Below, piece after piece: positions 25,305-34,960 of a DNA stretch of 64,000 bases. Position numbers and translations under genes: made by a program. Numbering within the stretch: the stretch's first letter is position 1; every line of letters begins with the position of its first letter. The DNA lies in contig CAMTWK010000028.1 in assembly GCA_947085425.1 (NCBI GenBank), positions 1 to 64,000 on the forward strand. The letters are read 5' to 3'. The notes below the pieces were generated by a model, which searched no databases, was not told where the DNA came from, and saw only the letters and a program-made list of their open reading frames with translations. The stretch comes from UKL13-2 sp947085425. Lineage in GTDB: Bacteria > Pseudomonadota > Gammaproteobacteria > Burkholderiales > Usitatibacteraceae.

Positions 25305-27665
25305 CTAAACAGCGGTGAGCTTGGCGTATTGGATGGCCAGCCACTTGCTGCCATCACTGCGAAACTTCACCTGTACGCGTGCGTCCTGGCCGCGTCCTTC
25401 AAACGCCAGCACCACGCCTTCGCCAAACTTGGCATGTGCCACATTTTGGCCGACGCGAAATGGATGGGCATCTGCGCGCGAAGTTTCAAAAGGTGCACGC
25501 GAGGTATCGGGTGAGCCTTCGCGACCGTATTCGGCGGCGTTTTCATCTTTAACAACAGTTTGTTTAAAGCCGGTGTAGGCGCCGCCGCCGTTAGTGCCCC
25601 TGCCCCGGTGATCCTGCCCGTACGATCCGCGGGTGCCGGCTTGATTGCCCCAGCCGCCGCCGCCATTACCCCCCACGTATGCCGCTTGTTTTTGTGGCAC
25701 CACAATCCATTTGCACAGCGCCGCGGGAATTTCATCAATAAAACGCGACACAATGCCGTAACGAATCTGGCCGTGCAACATACGCTGCCCGGCGTAGGAT
25801 AAATAAAGCCGTTTGCGTGCCCGCGTGATGGCCACATACATCAAACGCCGCTCTTCTTCCACGCCGGCAAAGTCGGATAACGAATTTTCATGCGGGAACA
25901 GACCTTCCTCCACCCCGCCCAGAAAAACGTGATCAAATTCCAGGCCTTTGGCGGCATGCACTGTCATCAACTGCAAGGCGTCGTCACTGACTGCGGCTTC
26001 ATGGTCGCCCGCTTCCAAACTGGCGTGGGTCAAAAAACCGATCAGTGCGGTATCGTCGCCTTCGTAGGCATCTTCAAACTGGGCGCATGCGGAAACCAAT
26101 TCAGCCAAATTTTCCAACCGGTCGGCACCTTCCCGTTCGGTTTCATAGTGGCTCTTCAATCCGCTCTTTACCAACGTTTCATCAACCAATTCCGCCAGCG
26201 AAATTTTTGCTTCGCCGGACGCTTTTAAGCCCTCGACAATGCGTAAAAACACGCCGATGGCGGCGGCACTGCGACCGGCTATCGCGTTTTGTGCGATTCC
26301 GTTTAACGCCGCTTCGTAATACGAAACGTTGTAGCGTTTGGCCAACTCTTGGATCTGCTCGACCGACCGCGCACCAATGCCACGCGGTGGAAAATTAACC
26401 ACCCGTGAAAATGCACCGTCGTCGTTGGGGTTGCCGGCCAAACGTAAATAGGCCAGCGCGTGTTTGACTTCCAGTCGCTCAAAAAAGCGTAATCCGCCGT
26501 ACACACGATAAGCAATGCCGGCACTGAACAAGGCGTGTTCCAACACCCGCGATTGCGCGTTGGAGCGATACAGCAATGCCATTTCCGACAAGGCGCGCCC
26601 TTCCCGATGCAATGCTTTGACTTCGTCGACGACAAATTGTGCTTCGTCGCCATCGGTCGAGGCCGCATAAATACGCAAAGGTTCACCCTTGCCGGCATCG
26701 GTCCACAGATTTTTGCCGAGGCGGTCCTTGTTGTGCTCAATCACCGCGTTGGCGGCGTCGAGAATATTGCCCTGCGAGCGGTAGTTTTGTTCGAGCTTGA
26801 TGACGTTGCTCTGCGCAAAATCGCGCTGGAATTCGCGCATATTGGCCGCTTCCGCGCCACGAAACGCGTAGATCGATTGGTCGTCGTCGCCCACTGCAAA
26901 CACCGCGGTCTGTTTGCCGGCAAGCAGTTGAATCCATTGATACTGCAAGCGGTTGGTGTCTTGAAACTCATCAACCAGAATAAATTTGAAACGATCGCGA
27001 TAATGTTCGAGCAACGCGACGTTTTTTGATAACAGTTCAAAACAGCGCAGCAACAATTCGGCAAAGTCAGCCACCCCTTCGCGCTGGCATTGTTCCTCAT
27101 AGGCCTGATACAGCTCGACCTGGCGGCGGGTCTGTGCGTCCGGTGCCTCGACCCTGGCGGCGCGCAGTCCCTGCTCCTTGGCGCTGTTGATAAACCACGC
27201 CATCTCGCGTGGTTTGAACTTTTCATCGTCGATGTTGAGCGCCTTCATCAAACGTTTAATGGCGGACTGTTGGTCGGCGGAATCAAGAATTTGAAAGGTC
27301 TGCGGCAAATTCGCGTCGCGATGGTGGGCGCGCAGCAGGCGATTACACAAACCGTGAAAGGTGCCGACCCACATGCCGCGGGTGTTGATCGGCATCATCG
27401 CCGACAGCCGCGTCAACATTTCCTTGGCGGCTTTGTTGGTAAAGGTGACGGCGAGAATACCGCCCGGTGAGGATTGACCGGATTGAATCAAATAAGCAAT
27501 TCGAGTAGTCAGCACGCGCGTTTTGCCGGAACCGGCACCGGCCAAAACCAGCGATGACTGGCGCGGCAGCGTGACCGCTTTTAATTGTTCGGGATTCAGA
27601 TTGTCGAGCAGGCGCGGGTGAACGGCGGAAAGATTGGGTGGGGCGAAGGTGTCTCTGGACATCAT
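25305..27665 (-). CDS. uvrD: DNA helicase II
   Basis: This 786-residue superfamily 1A 3'-5' helicase has Q motif LNPEQLKAVTL, Walker A AGAGSGKTRVL, motif Ia AVTFTNKAAKEM, motif II FILVDEFQDTN, motif III VGDDDQSIYAFRGA, motif IV LEQNYRSQGNIL, motif V LMTVHAAKGLEFDHVF and motif VI EEERRLMYVAITRARKRL. A Gly-rich linker (about 665-700) precedes a C-terminal HAKFGEGVVLAFEG segment typical of UvrD/PcrA. It acts in nucleotide excision and mismatch repair. It is convergent with the preceding membrane protein gene. Confidence 0.95.
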   Translation of the reverse strand: MMSRDTFAPPNLSAVHPRLLDNLNPEQLKAVTLPRQSSLVLAGAGSGKTRVLTTRIAYLIQSGQSSPGGILAVTFTNKAAKEMLTRLSAMMPINTRGMWVGTFHGLCNRLLRAHHRDANLPQTFQILDSADQQSAIKRLMKALNIDDEKFKPREMAWFINSAKEQGLRAARVEAPDAQTRRQVELYQAYEEQCQREGVADFAELLLRCFELLSKNVALLEHYRDRFKFILVDEFQDTNRLQYQWIQLLAGKQTAVFAVGDDDQSIYAFRGAEAANMREFQRDFAQSNVIKLEQNYRSQGNILDAANAVIEHNKDRLGKNLWTDAGKGEPLRIYAASTDGDEAQFVVDEVKALHREGRALSEMALLYRSNAQSRVLEHALFSAGIAYRVYGGLRFFERLEVKHALAYLRLAGNPNDDGAFSRVVNFPPRGIGARSVEQIQELAKRYNVSYYEAALNGIAQNAIAGRSAAAIGVFLRIVEGLKASGEAKISLAELVDETLVKSGLKSHYETEREGADRLENLAELVSACAQFEDAYEGDDTALIGFLTHASLEAGDHEAAVSDDALQLMTVHAAKGLEFDHVFLGGVEEGLFPHENSLSDFAGVEEERRLMYVAITRARKRLYLSYAGQRMLHGQIRYGIVSRFIDEIPAALCKWIVVPQKQAAYVGGNGGGGWGNQAGTRGSYGQDHRGRGTNGGGAYTGFKQTVVKDENAAEYGREGSPDTSRAPFETSRADAHPFRVGQNVAHAKFGEGVVLAFEGRGQDARVQVKFRSDGSKWLAIQYAKLTAV

Positions 27666-27937
27666 GGATCACTGCTAATGGGTTAGCCATGATTATAGGC
27701 GTGTTGATTTGGAACAAATTCAGCTTTGGATGCAGTAGAAGCAAACCAATTCAACACGAGCCTATTTTTGGGACTTTGCGAGAATTCACCGGATGCATCA
27801 GGCGAGTGCGCACTTTGTTGTGCGTCCCATGCGTGGGATGAATGCCCGTGTACTCGGCGCAGTCCCACAGAGCCACACGATGATTCACCGTGTTGTGGCC
27901 TGATCGCAGTACTTCCGCAAATAACCCTTGACAATGT

Positions 27938-27954
27938 GGGGGCGGGGGGGGGGG
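27938..27954 (+). other. Poly-G tract (G5 C G11)
   Basis: Seventeen bases contain sixteen G and one C. Such a tract can slip during replication or form a quadruplex. It lies about 58 bases before the short frame at 28012, with TTGACA just upstream (27929-27934), which could make it part of a phase-variable promoter. Confidence 0.6.
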
Positions 27955-28011
27955 TTGTTACCATTTGTCAGCACCAATTCGGTGGCATTTGGTTTTATTA
28001 CGGAGATACAG

Positions 28012-28065
28012 ATGAAGAACAATTTCTGTGTGGCAATCGTCGGTCAAGGGGGTAGGCGGCTTTAG
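28012..28065 (+). pseudogene. Seventeen-codon frame ended by element A insertion (possible truncated gene)
   Basis: An ATG at 28012 behind CGGAG opens a frame reading MKNNFCVAIVGQGGRRL, then TAG at 28063-28065. The TAG lies in the TTAG flank of the element A remnant at 28066. The frame looks like the start of a gene cut by the insertion, but it may be chance. Confidence 0.3.
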
Positions 28066-28116
28066 CCTGCATCTTCAGCGGCCCACTATCGAGCGCAACC
28101 CCGTGAAATATGCAGG
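28066..28116. repeat. Element A, copy 4 (internally deleted, 51 bp)
   Basis: The left end CCTGCATCTTCAGCGG is degenerate and the right end CCGTGAAATATGCAGG is perfect, with only about 20 bases between them. The flanks are TTAG (28062-28065) and CTAA (28117-28120), both fitting a YTAR target. Confidence 0.8.
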
Positions 28117-28673
28117 CTAATTTCTTTCAACGCCATGCCAAGGTATGCTGTCCCACAGCAACAGGTATTTAACGAACGCACGCGCCGTGGTGCCGCAAAA
28201 CAGTTTCATTCATCCCGCCTGTTTGGCAGCCCGGTCAGCACATGCATGTTTGAGGACGCGCGCGCGTGGTTACGGGTGTGCCCACAAGTGACAAAGGAGG
28301 CGCTTCCGCAAACGCGGCTTGCCGCCGATGTCAAAGACGGCCAGCCCAGCGCATGGGCACTGATCGATGATAAGTGTGTCTTCATTTGCCGCCCATTCGT
28401 GTTTTCCAAAGGCTGGCGGAAAGGCTCATGGGCCACATGTTTTGGCTGACACCACACTGACACCACAAGATGGCAATTTGAGTGATGCCGCATTTGCAAA
28501 ATGGAACAGCGCTTATCGGGCGCGCAACACGCCATTGCAACCCCTTCAGCAAGTGGAATGGCATCACATAAAAATCAGCACGCAAAATAAACCGGGGGCG
28601 GAGACTGGCCACGAATCGTGTGACCATCCTCAGCCCCCGCTGAATGGCGCCGCAGGCGGCGCTGTTTATTTGG

Positions 28674-30323
28674 TTACTTGGTTTCGTTCACTGTCACATC
28701 ATCAATGCGGAAGGAGGTCTGCAGTGAGGAGTCTTCCGTACCGTTGAAATAAATTCGCACGGTTTGCCCCTTATAGGCGAGCAGGTCAAATTCCTTGCGG
28801 ACGTAACCTGCCGACTTGTTCAGGTTTGAGTAGGTGGCAAGTGTTGTGAGTACCGTGTTGGCGGTATTACGCACCGTTACGGTCAACTTGTCATAAGCTG
28901 TTGTGGTGGTCGTCTCGGCGCTATCGATGCCGAGAAAGAACACCAGTTTTGCAGCGGTGGCGCTGGACGAAATCGTAACATTCTGATGGGCAAAATCAGT
29001 GCGGGTTGTGCCATAACCATTCAACCAACCGTACCAGGCACCGGTGTTTGGCGTACGCGCGGTGCTGTTGGTGATGACCCCACTGCTGATAGTCCAGTTG
29101 CCATTATTGCCCAGTTCAAAACCGGGATTCAGGAGCAACTGAGTCGTGGTGGTGGGTGGTGGCGCTGTAACCGGCAAAGAATAAAGCAGCAGATTCGGCG
29201 ATCCAACCACGTCGGTAATTACGTTCGCTGTGGCTCTGTCGCGGATGGCCGCCCACACGGTAGAAGGCGTTGCGGTCTGGTTGGTTTCAAGAAACAGCGC
29301 TGCGGCACCGGCAACATGCGGGGTTGCCATCGACGTGCCGCTAATGGTATTGGTCGAATTGTCGGCGGTGTGCCAGGCAGAGGTAATGCTTGAACCCGGT
29401 GCAAAAATATCGGTACAGGAACCGAAGTTGGAGAATGACGAGCGGGCATCTGTCGATGTGGACGAATTGACGGTGATCGCTTCGCTCACTCGGGCAGGCG
29501 AACCGTTGCATGCATTGAGATTGTCGTTGCCTGACGCGACCACGTAGGTGACGCCATCTGCGATCGAATTTCTGACGGCTGTATCCAGCGCCGAACTCAC
29601 ACCGCCACCGAGACTCATGTTGGCGACAGCGGGCGCACCGGCGACGTGATCTGCGGTCACCCAGTCCACTCCGGCGATGACACCGGAATTGGTTCCGGAT
29701 CCGGCGCAGTCGAGCACCCGCACGGCAACCAGCGTGACGAATTTAGCCACACCATAAGTGGTGCCACCAACAGTTCCGGCAACATGCGTGCCGTGGCCAT
29801 TGCAATCATTGCTGCCATTGGCGTCAATGATCGCGGTAAAGCCGTGAACCGCGCGGCCGCCAAACTCGACATGAGTTTGGCGAATACCGGTGTCGATGAT
29901 GTACGCTTTAACGCCGACCCCGGTTGAGTTGTAAACATAACTGCCGTTAAGAGGGCGCGCACGCTGATCGATACGATCAAGCCCCCAGGTTGCGCCGGTT
30001 TGCGTTGCCCCGAGCTTTACTTCGCCGTCTTCTTCCACGTAGGCAACGTTCGGATTACGGGAAAGGGCACGGGCAGCCGCCTCCGGGAGTTCAATCGAAA
30101 AGCCCTTGATTGCGCGCTCATAAATGTGGCCGACCCGGCCACGATGAGTATTCGCCAATGCAAAACTGGTGGCTCGTACATCACGCGCTGCATTTTCTTC
30201 AAACACGACGATATAACGGTTAAGCAACGGTTTGTCGACTCTTCTGAAGTCGCCTTGCCCGCCTGCGAATGCCGCTCCGATCGTGCTGCAGCACAGAAGA
30301 ACCAATAGAAATAATCGTTTCAT
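28674..30323 (-). CDS. Secreted subtilisin-like serine protease (S8, proteinase K type)
   Basis: The protein has 549 residues from ATG 30323, behind AGGAAGG. Order: signal peptide (MKRLFLLVLLCCSTIGAAFA), inhibitor I9 propeptide (NRYIVVFEENAARDV... YVEEDGEV), then a catalytic domain with Asp in AYIIDTGIRQTHVEFGG, His in NGHGTHVAGTVGG and Ser in SGTSMATPHVAGAAALF, and the NMSLGGG and ASGNDN motifs. A Pro/Thr linker (PPPTTTTQ) leads to a C-terminal jelly-roll-like domain of about 145 residues (LLLNPGFELGNNGNWTISSG ... FRIDDVTVNE), probably for substrate or surface binding. It is an extracellular protease. Confidence 0.94.
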   Translation of the reverse strand: MKRLFLLVLLCCSTIGAAFAGGQGDFRRVDKPLLNRYIVVFEENAARDVRATSFALANTHRGRVGHIYERAIKGFSIELPEAAARALSRNPNVAYVEEDGEVKLGATQTGATWGLDRIDQRARPLNGSYVYNSTGVGVKAYIIDTGIRQTHVEFGGRAVHGFTAIIDANGSNDCNGHGTHVAGTVGGTTYGVAKFVTLVAVRVLDCAGSGTNSGVIAGVDWVTADHVAGAPAVANMSLGGGVSSALDTAVRNSIADGVTYVVASGNDNLNACNGSPARVSEAITVNSSTSTDARSSFSNFGSCTDIFAPGSSITSAWHTADNSTNTISGTSMATPHVAGAAALFLETNQTATPSTVWAAIRDRATANVITDVVGSPNLLLYSLPVTAPPPTTTTQLLLNPGFELGNNGNWTISSGVITNSTARTPNTGAWYGWLNGYGTTRTDFAHQNVTISSSATAAKLVFFLGIDSAETTTTTAYDKLTVTVRNTANTVLTTLATYSNLNKSAGYVRKEFDLLAYKGQTVRIYFNGTEDSSLQTSFRIDDVTVNETK

Positions 30324-30773
30324 TTTCACCTTCCTGAGTGGTAGATTGCAATGGTTAATGTTTTTTCTAACTTGCCTGTTCTCGAATGCGTTCTTTTGCA
30401 AAAGTTGTTGTTCTCGCGGCCGCGGATGCAGCGTACGCGCGCGCACTTAAGAAAAGGCTTGCGGACATTAACATGTGCAAATTTGGCCGTCCATATTCAT
30501 CGCAACATATATTTTTTCTTGTAACGATCTGGTCACAGTGGAATTCCGCAATCAACCCTGACGGCGCGTCGGGTGATGTGAGTTTTGGTAGCCCAATAGT
30601 GGTTTGATGTGCTTAAGGTTTTGATTTCTTGGGCTGTTTTATTCCGCGCAAGAATTCATGCATAGATGAATTTCCAATTCATTTTTGCATGGCAACAAAA
30701 CAACACTATCGGACGCCGACAGTCCGAATCCGGCCAAGACGTACCGAAATTGCTGGCGGCGGTAGCAAATCCG
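30324..30773. other. Intergenic region, nothing recognised
   Basis: These 450 bases lie upstream of the protease gene and downstream of the FecR-SPOR gene, both on the minus strand. No repeat, RNA motif or clear terminator was recognised. A pair AGCCCAA/TTGGGCT near 30590-30640 has a long loop and is not convincing. Confidence 0.35.
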
Positions 30774-31643
30774 TTACCGAGACACCTGCACGCCGCTCAA
30801 TTTAAATTGTTCGCTGATTTTCGCCGCCAACGCCTTGGCATCAACTTCACCAACCAGTCGCGAAATGGTGAGGGTATTGTTTGCCGTGCGGTCGTTTGCA
30901 AAACCCGCCTCCCGCAAGGTACGGCTCACCGTTAACATCGCATTCCGAGACGGGAAATCACCAATGATGATCTTCCATTGGCCGTCGATAGTTGTGCCCT
31001 TGCCCACTTCAATGTCGGTCTCTTTCGCCCAAATGTCGAGTTGTTTTCGATCGAGAAATGAAACCATCTCGGGCGGCCTGTTGCGGGTGGACTGGAAAAA
31101 TTGCAATGGTTGGTCGAGTCGCAGGGTGACGTTATTATTGCCGGTCACGTCAATCTTGCCTTCGATGAGACAGACAATATCTTTTTGGACGCTGCCCCGG
31201 CCCCATAGGTCGGTGCCACGAATGCCGATGGTGGCGTTGTTGCCGACGCGGATATTCACATTGCGTGGTTGCGCTTTCGCCAACGCACGGGTGGTAAAAC
31301 GAAAGGCGCCCTCCAGGACGTTAAGTGCGGCGGTAAACACCTGGCTTTTTTGTTGCGCGGAGACGATTTCGAAAATGGCATTTTCACCAAGCTGAACCGC
31401 GCTGCCTTCATTCAATCGCAAAATCAATCGTGCTCCATTGCCGGTGCGTAATTTGTCACCGGCAAACAATTCCGTTGCCGGAGTGGCCGGGACGGTCAGA
31501 TTATTGCGATCCAGCCAAGCGGGTGGCACCAGGCCGTCAATTTTGCCGATGGTGGCAGCAGCCATTGCCGCGCCTGACGGCAATCCAAAACATGCCAAAA
31601 CGCCGGCCAGAATGAGGACCCTGCTTAGAGTGAAATATTTCAT
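30774..31643 (-). CDS. Exported FecR-domain protein with C-terminal SPOR-like domain
   Basis: The protein has 289 residues from ATG 31643. After a signal peptide (LILAGVLACFGLPSGAAMA) comes a FecR-like beta domain: TELFAGDKLRTGNGARLILRLNEGSAVQLGENA, then LNVLEGAFRFTTRA and VGNNATIGIRGTDLWGR. The last 70 residues (GQWKIIIGDFPSRNAMLTVSRTLREAGF...) have the SPOR pattern, a domain that binds denuded peptidoglycan. Unlike classic FecR, there is no cytoplasmic anti-sigma segment. A periplasmic, cell-wall-associated role is inferred. It is divergent from leuS. Confidence 0.8.
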   Translation of the reverse strand: MKYFTLSRVLILAGVLACFGLPSGAAMAAATIGKIDGLVPPAWLDRNNLTVPATPATELFAGDKLRTGNGARLILRLNEGSAVQLGENAIFEIVSAQQKSQVFTAALNVLEGAFRFTTRALAKAQPRNVNIRVGNNATIGIRGTDLWGRGSVQKDIVCLIEGKIDVTGNNNVTLRLDQPLQFFQSTRNRPPEMVSFLDRKQLDIWAKETDIEVGKGTTIDGQWKIIIGDFPSRNAMLTVSRTLREAGFANDRTANNTLTISRLVGEVDAKALAAKISEQFKLSGVQVSR

Positions 31644-31784
31644 GATGGCACCAGGAAAATTTTTAGGGGGTTGCAACAAAATGAGTCTAATCCATCAACC
31701 AATCCCGGCGGGACGGCAGGGGTGCGTCTGTATAATGGTCGATTCGTCTCTTTCGCAGCTCACTACTACGCACGCACAGGCCAC

Positions 31785-34445
31785 ATGGATTCAACGTACC
31801 AACCAAAAATCATTGAAAAAGCCGCGCAAGACGCATGGACCAAAGCGGATGTGTATCGGGTTGTCGAACACGCCAAAGGCAAATCCGGGCTGCCCAAACC
31901 AAAATTTTATGCCTGCTCGATGCTGCCCTATCCGTCGGGCAAATTGCACATGGGCCATGTACGCAATTACACCATCAATGATGTGATGTTGCGGCATTTG
32001 CGAATGAAGGGTTTTAACGTGCTGATGCCAATGGGTTGGGACGCCTTTGGCATGCCGGCCGAAAACGCCGCGATTGCCAACGGGGCGCCACCGGCCGAAT
32101 GGACCTATCAAAACATCGCCGACATGAAGGCACAAATGCAGCCGCTGGGGTTGGCGATTGATTGGACGCGTGAAGTCACCACCTGCAAGCCGGATTATTA
32201 CAAATGGAACCAATGGCTGTTTTTGAAGATGCTGAAAAAGGGCATTGCCTATCGCAAGACCCAATTGGTCAACTGGGATCCGGTTGATCAAACCGTGTTG
32301 GCCAATGAACAAGTCATCGACGGCCGAGGCTGGCGGTCCGGTGCCTTGGTCGAAAAACGGGAAATCCCCGGTTATTACCTGGCCATCACAAAATACGCCG
32401 ATGAATTGCTCGACAGTGTGCATACCAAGCTGGGTGGCTGGCCGTCGCAGGTGCGTGCCATGCAAGAAAATTGGATCGGCAAATCGGTGGGGGTGCGTTT
32501 TGCCTTTACGCATAACGTGTCAGATGAAACCAGCGGCAAACTTATTCAGGAAGGAAAATTATTTGTATTTACCACCCGTGCCGACACCATCATGGGGGTG
32601 ACGTTTTGTGCGGTGGCACCGGAGCATCCACTGGCCAAACACGCGGCTAAAGGTGATGCCAAAGTGGCGGAATTTATCAGGAATGCGCAAGCCGGCGGGA
32701 CCACCGAAGTTGAATTGGCGCTTAAAGAAAAAGAAGGTGTGGCCACCGGATTGTTTGTTGTTCACCCGCTCACACAGGAAAAAATTCCACTGTGGGTCGG
32801 CAACTATGTGTTGATGACCTATGGCGACGGCGCGGTCATGGGTGTGCCGGCGCACGATGAGCGTGATTTTGTCTTCGCCCATAAATACAAACTCGCCATC
32901 AAGCCGGTCATTGATCTCGGTAAGCCGTACACAATTGATGCATGGCAGGCGTTTTATGCGGAACGGGGTTTGTGTATTCACTCCGGCCCCATGAACGGCA
33001 TGCCGTTTGAGCAAGCGATTGATTACGTTGCGGCCGCAACCAAGGCCGGTGGCGGTGAACGCAAAACCACCTGGCGTTTGCGGGATTGGGGCATTTCGCG
33101 GCAACGGTATTGGGGCACACCCATACCGATCATTCACTGTCATGGTGGACCGGATTCTCCGGGATGTGGTGCCGTACCGGTGCCAGAAAAAGATCTGCCG
33201 GTGATTTTGCCAGAAGATTTGATTCCGGATGGCAGTGGTAGTCCGCTGAAAAAGGATCAACGATTTATCAAATGCGCCTGCCCAATATGCGGCAAACCGG
33301 CCGAACGTGAAACCGACACCATGGACACGTTTGTTGATTCATCGTGGTATTTCATGCGCTATTGTTCGCCGGATGCAGCCACGAGCATGGTCGATGCCCG
33401 CAACGATTATTGGATGCCGATGGATCAATACATCGGCGGCATCGAACATGCCGTTTTGCATTTGCTGTATGCGCGTTTTTGGACCAAGGTTATGCGCGAT
33501 ATGGGTTTGGTCAAATTTGATGAGCCGTTCACCAATCTGTTTACGCAGGGCATGTTGTCGGCGGAGTGTTTTTACCGTGCCGATATGGCCGGAAAAAAGC
33601 GTTGGTATTATCCGGACGAAGTGACCGTGACGCATGACGACAAGGGCCGGCCGACTGGTGCGGTGGCGGTTGATGATGGTCTGCCGGTGACACTCGGCGG
33701 CATGGAAAAAATGTCCAAGTCGAAAAACAATGTGGTGGAACCCAAAGACATCATTGCCAAATTTGGCGCCGACACGGCGCGCGCGTATGTAATGTTTGCC
33801 GGTCCGCCCGAGCAGAGTGCGGCGTGGTCTGACTCGGGTGCGGAAGGCGTCCATCGATTTTTGAAACGCCTTTATACGTACGGCGTTTGGAGCAAAAATG
33901 CCTCGACAGGCGCACCAGTAAAGGCGTTTGAAAGCCTGTCTGCCGGTGCAAAGAAACTGCGTTTCGAAATACACAGCATTCTTCAGCAGGCCAATCATGA
34001 CTACACCCGCTTGCAATACAACACGGTGGTGTCGGCGGCGATGAAAATGCTCAACACACTCGACGACTGCAAAACCGAACAGGGCGCAGATTGGCAGATG
34101 GCGCGTAACGAGGCCCTGACCATATTGTTGCGCACACTTTATCCGCTGGCACCGCATTTGACCTGGCAGTTATGGCACGATTTGGGCTATGTCGCGCAAT
34201 ATGGTGAGATTATTGATGCCGGCTGGCCGCTGCCGGATACCAACGCGCTCGAGCGAGACGAATTAGAGTTGGTGGTACAAGTGAACGGCAAGTTACGCGG
34301 GCACATTCTTGTCCCGAAAGCAGCCAGTAAAGAAGCCATCGAAGCGCTCGCATTGGCGGACGCGGGTGTCGCCAAACATACCGAAGGCAAGCCGATTAAG
34401 AAGTTAATTGTGGTGCCGGGGAGACTCATCAATGTGGTCGTTTAA
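31785..34445 (+). CDS. leuS: Leucyl-tRNA synthetase
   Basis: This 886-residue class I synthetase charges tRNA-Leu. It shows the HIGH-type motif HMGH (residues 55-58) in SMLPYPSGKLHMGHVRNY, the KMSKS loop in GGMEKMSKSKNN, an editing domain with FTTRADTIMGVTF and YGDGAVMGVPAHDERD, and the C-terminal anticodon and LeuS-tail regions. The ATG at 31785 is the usual start for the family (MDSTYQPKIIEKAAQDAW). A TATAAT-like -10 lies at 31731. It overlaps lptE by 14 bp and heads a leuS-lptE-holA-proA operon. Confidence 0.97.
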   Translation: MDSTYQPKIIEKAAQDAWTKADVYRVVEHAKGKSGLPKPKFYACSMLPYPSGKLHMGHVRNYTINDVMLRHLRMKGFNVLMPMGWDAFGMPAENAAIANGAPPAEWTYQNIADMKAQMQPLGLAIDWTREVTTCKPDYYKWNQWLFLKMLKKGIAYRKTQLVNWDPVDQTVLANEQVIDGRGWRSGALVEKREIPGYYLAITKYADELLDSVHTKLGGWPSQVRAMQENWIGKSVGVRFAFTHNVSDETSGKLIQEGKLFVFTTRADTIMGVTFCAVAPEHPLAKHAAKGDAKVAEFIRNAQAGGTTEVELALKEKEGVATGLFVVHPLTQEKIPLWVGNYVLMTYGDGAVMGVPAHDERDFVFAHKYKLAIKPVIDLGKPYTIDAWQAFYAERGLCIHSGPMNGMPFEQAIDYVAAATKAGGGERKTTWRLRDWGISRQRYWGTPIPIIHCHGGPDSPGCGAVPVPEKDLPVILPEDLIPDGSGSPLKKDQRFIKCACPICGKPAERETDTMDTFVDSSWYFMRYCSPDAATSMVDARNDYWMPMDQYIGGIEHAVLHLLYARFWTKVMRDMGLVKFDEPFTNLFTQGMLSAECFYRADMAGKKRWYYPDEVTVTHDDKGRPTGAVAVDDGLPVTLGGMEKMSKSKNNVVEPKDIIAKFGADTARAYVMFAGPPEQSAAWSDSGAEGVHRFLKRLYTYGVWSKNASTGAPVKAFESLSAGAKKLRFEIHSILQQANHDYTRLQYNTVVSAAMKMLNTLDDCKTEQGADWQMARNEALTILLRTLYPLAPHLTWQLWHDLGYVAQYGEIIDAGWPLPDTNALERDELELVVQVNGKLRGHILVPKAASKEAIEALALADAGVAKHTEGKPIKKLIVVPGRLINVVV

Positions 34446-34929
34446 TTCAAAATCATTGTTGGCACTGGCTGCCCTCGCCACCTTGGCAGCGTGTGGTTTC
34501 ACGCTGCGTGGATCGTATGAATTGCCTTATCAAACCATTTTTGTCACCTCGACCGGCAATTCGGTGGTGGCCGGTCAAATCCGCCGCGAGTTGACCGATA
34601 CCAAAACCAAATTGGTCGGCTCGGTAAAAGATGCCGAAGCGGTGTTGACCATTTCCCAAGAGCGACGTGACCGGCAAATTTTGTCGTTGTCCGGCGCCGG
34701 CCGGGTACGTGAATATGAGTTGCGTCTGAATATCAACTATCAATTTGTTGACAGCAAAGGCGCGGTGATTATTCCCACCAGCGAAATCAATTTGAAGCGC
34801 ACCTTTGCATATGACGACACACGTGTGATCGCCAAACAGCAGGAAGAGGCCATGTTGTATCAGGATATGGAGCGTGATGCCAGCGGACAAATATTGCGAC
34901 GCATGATCGCTATCAGTCGCACGCCGTGA
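34432..34929 (+). CDS. lptE: LPS-assembly lipoprotein LptE
   Basis: This 165-residue lipoprotein has a signal with lipobox LAAC (Cys21) followed by GFTLRGSYELPY, the hallmark opening of LptE. LptE plugs the LptD barrel in the outer membrane and completes LPS insertion. The start at ATG 34432 lies inside the leuS end behind GGGGAGA. The order leuS-lptE-holA is conserved in proteobacteria. Confidence 0.93.
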   Translation: MWSFNSKSLLALAALATLAACGFTLRGSYELPYQTIFVTSTGNSVVAGQIRRELTDTKTKLVGSVKDAEAVLTISQERRDRQILSLSGAGRVREYELRLNINYQFVDSKGAVIIPTSEINLKRTFAYDDTRVIAKQQEEAMLYQDMERDASGQILRRMIAISRTP

Positions 34930-34960
34930 CCGTATCCCACCCCAATTTGCCCATGCGCCC

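Larger units (their letters stand above)
27666..28673. other. Gene-poor kilobase with repeat remnant and poly-G tract
   Basis: No convincing gene is seen here. The region holds several short hairpins around 27800-27900, a G5CG11 tract at 27938-27954, a 17-codon frame at 28012, and an internally deleted element A copy at 28066-28116. Frames such as 28135-28449 (+) and 28206-28535 (-) oppose each other and lack ribosome sites and family-like motifs. It could be a decayed mobile or coding region. Confidence 0.5.

Noticed and set aside
28135..28449. A 104-codon frame in the gene-poor region
   Set aside because: No ribosome site, no recognisable motif, and an equally long opposing frame; treated as non-coding.
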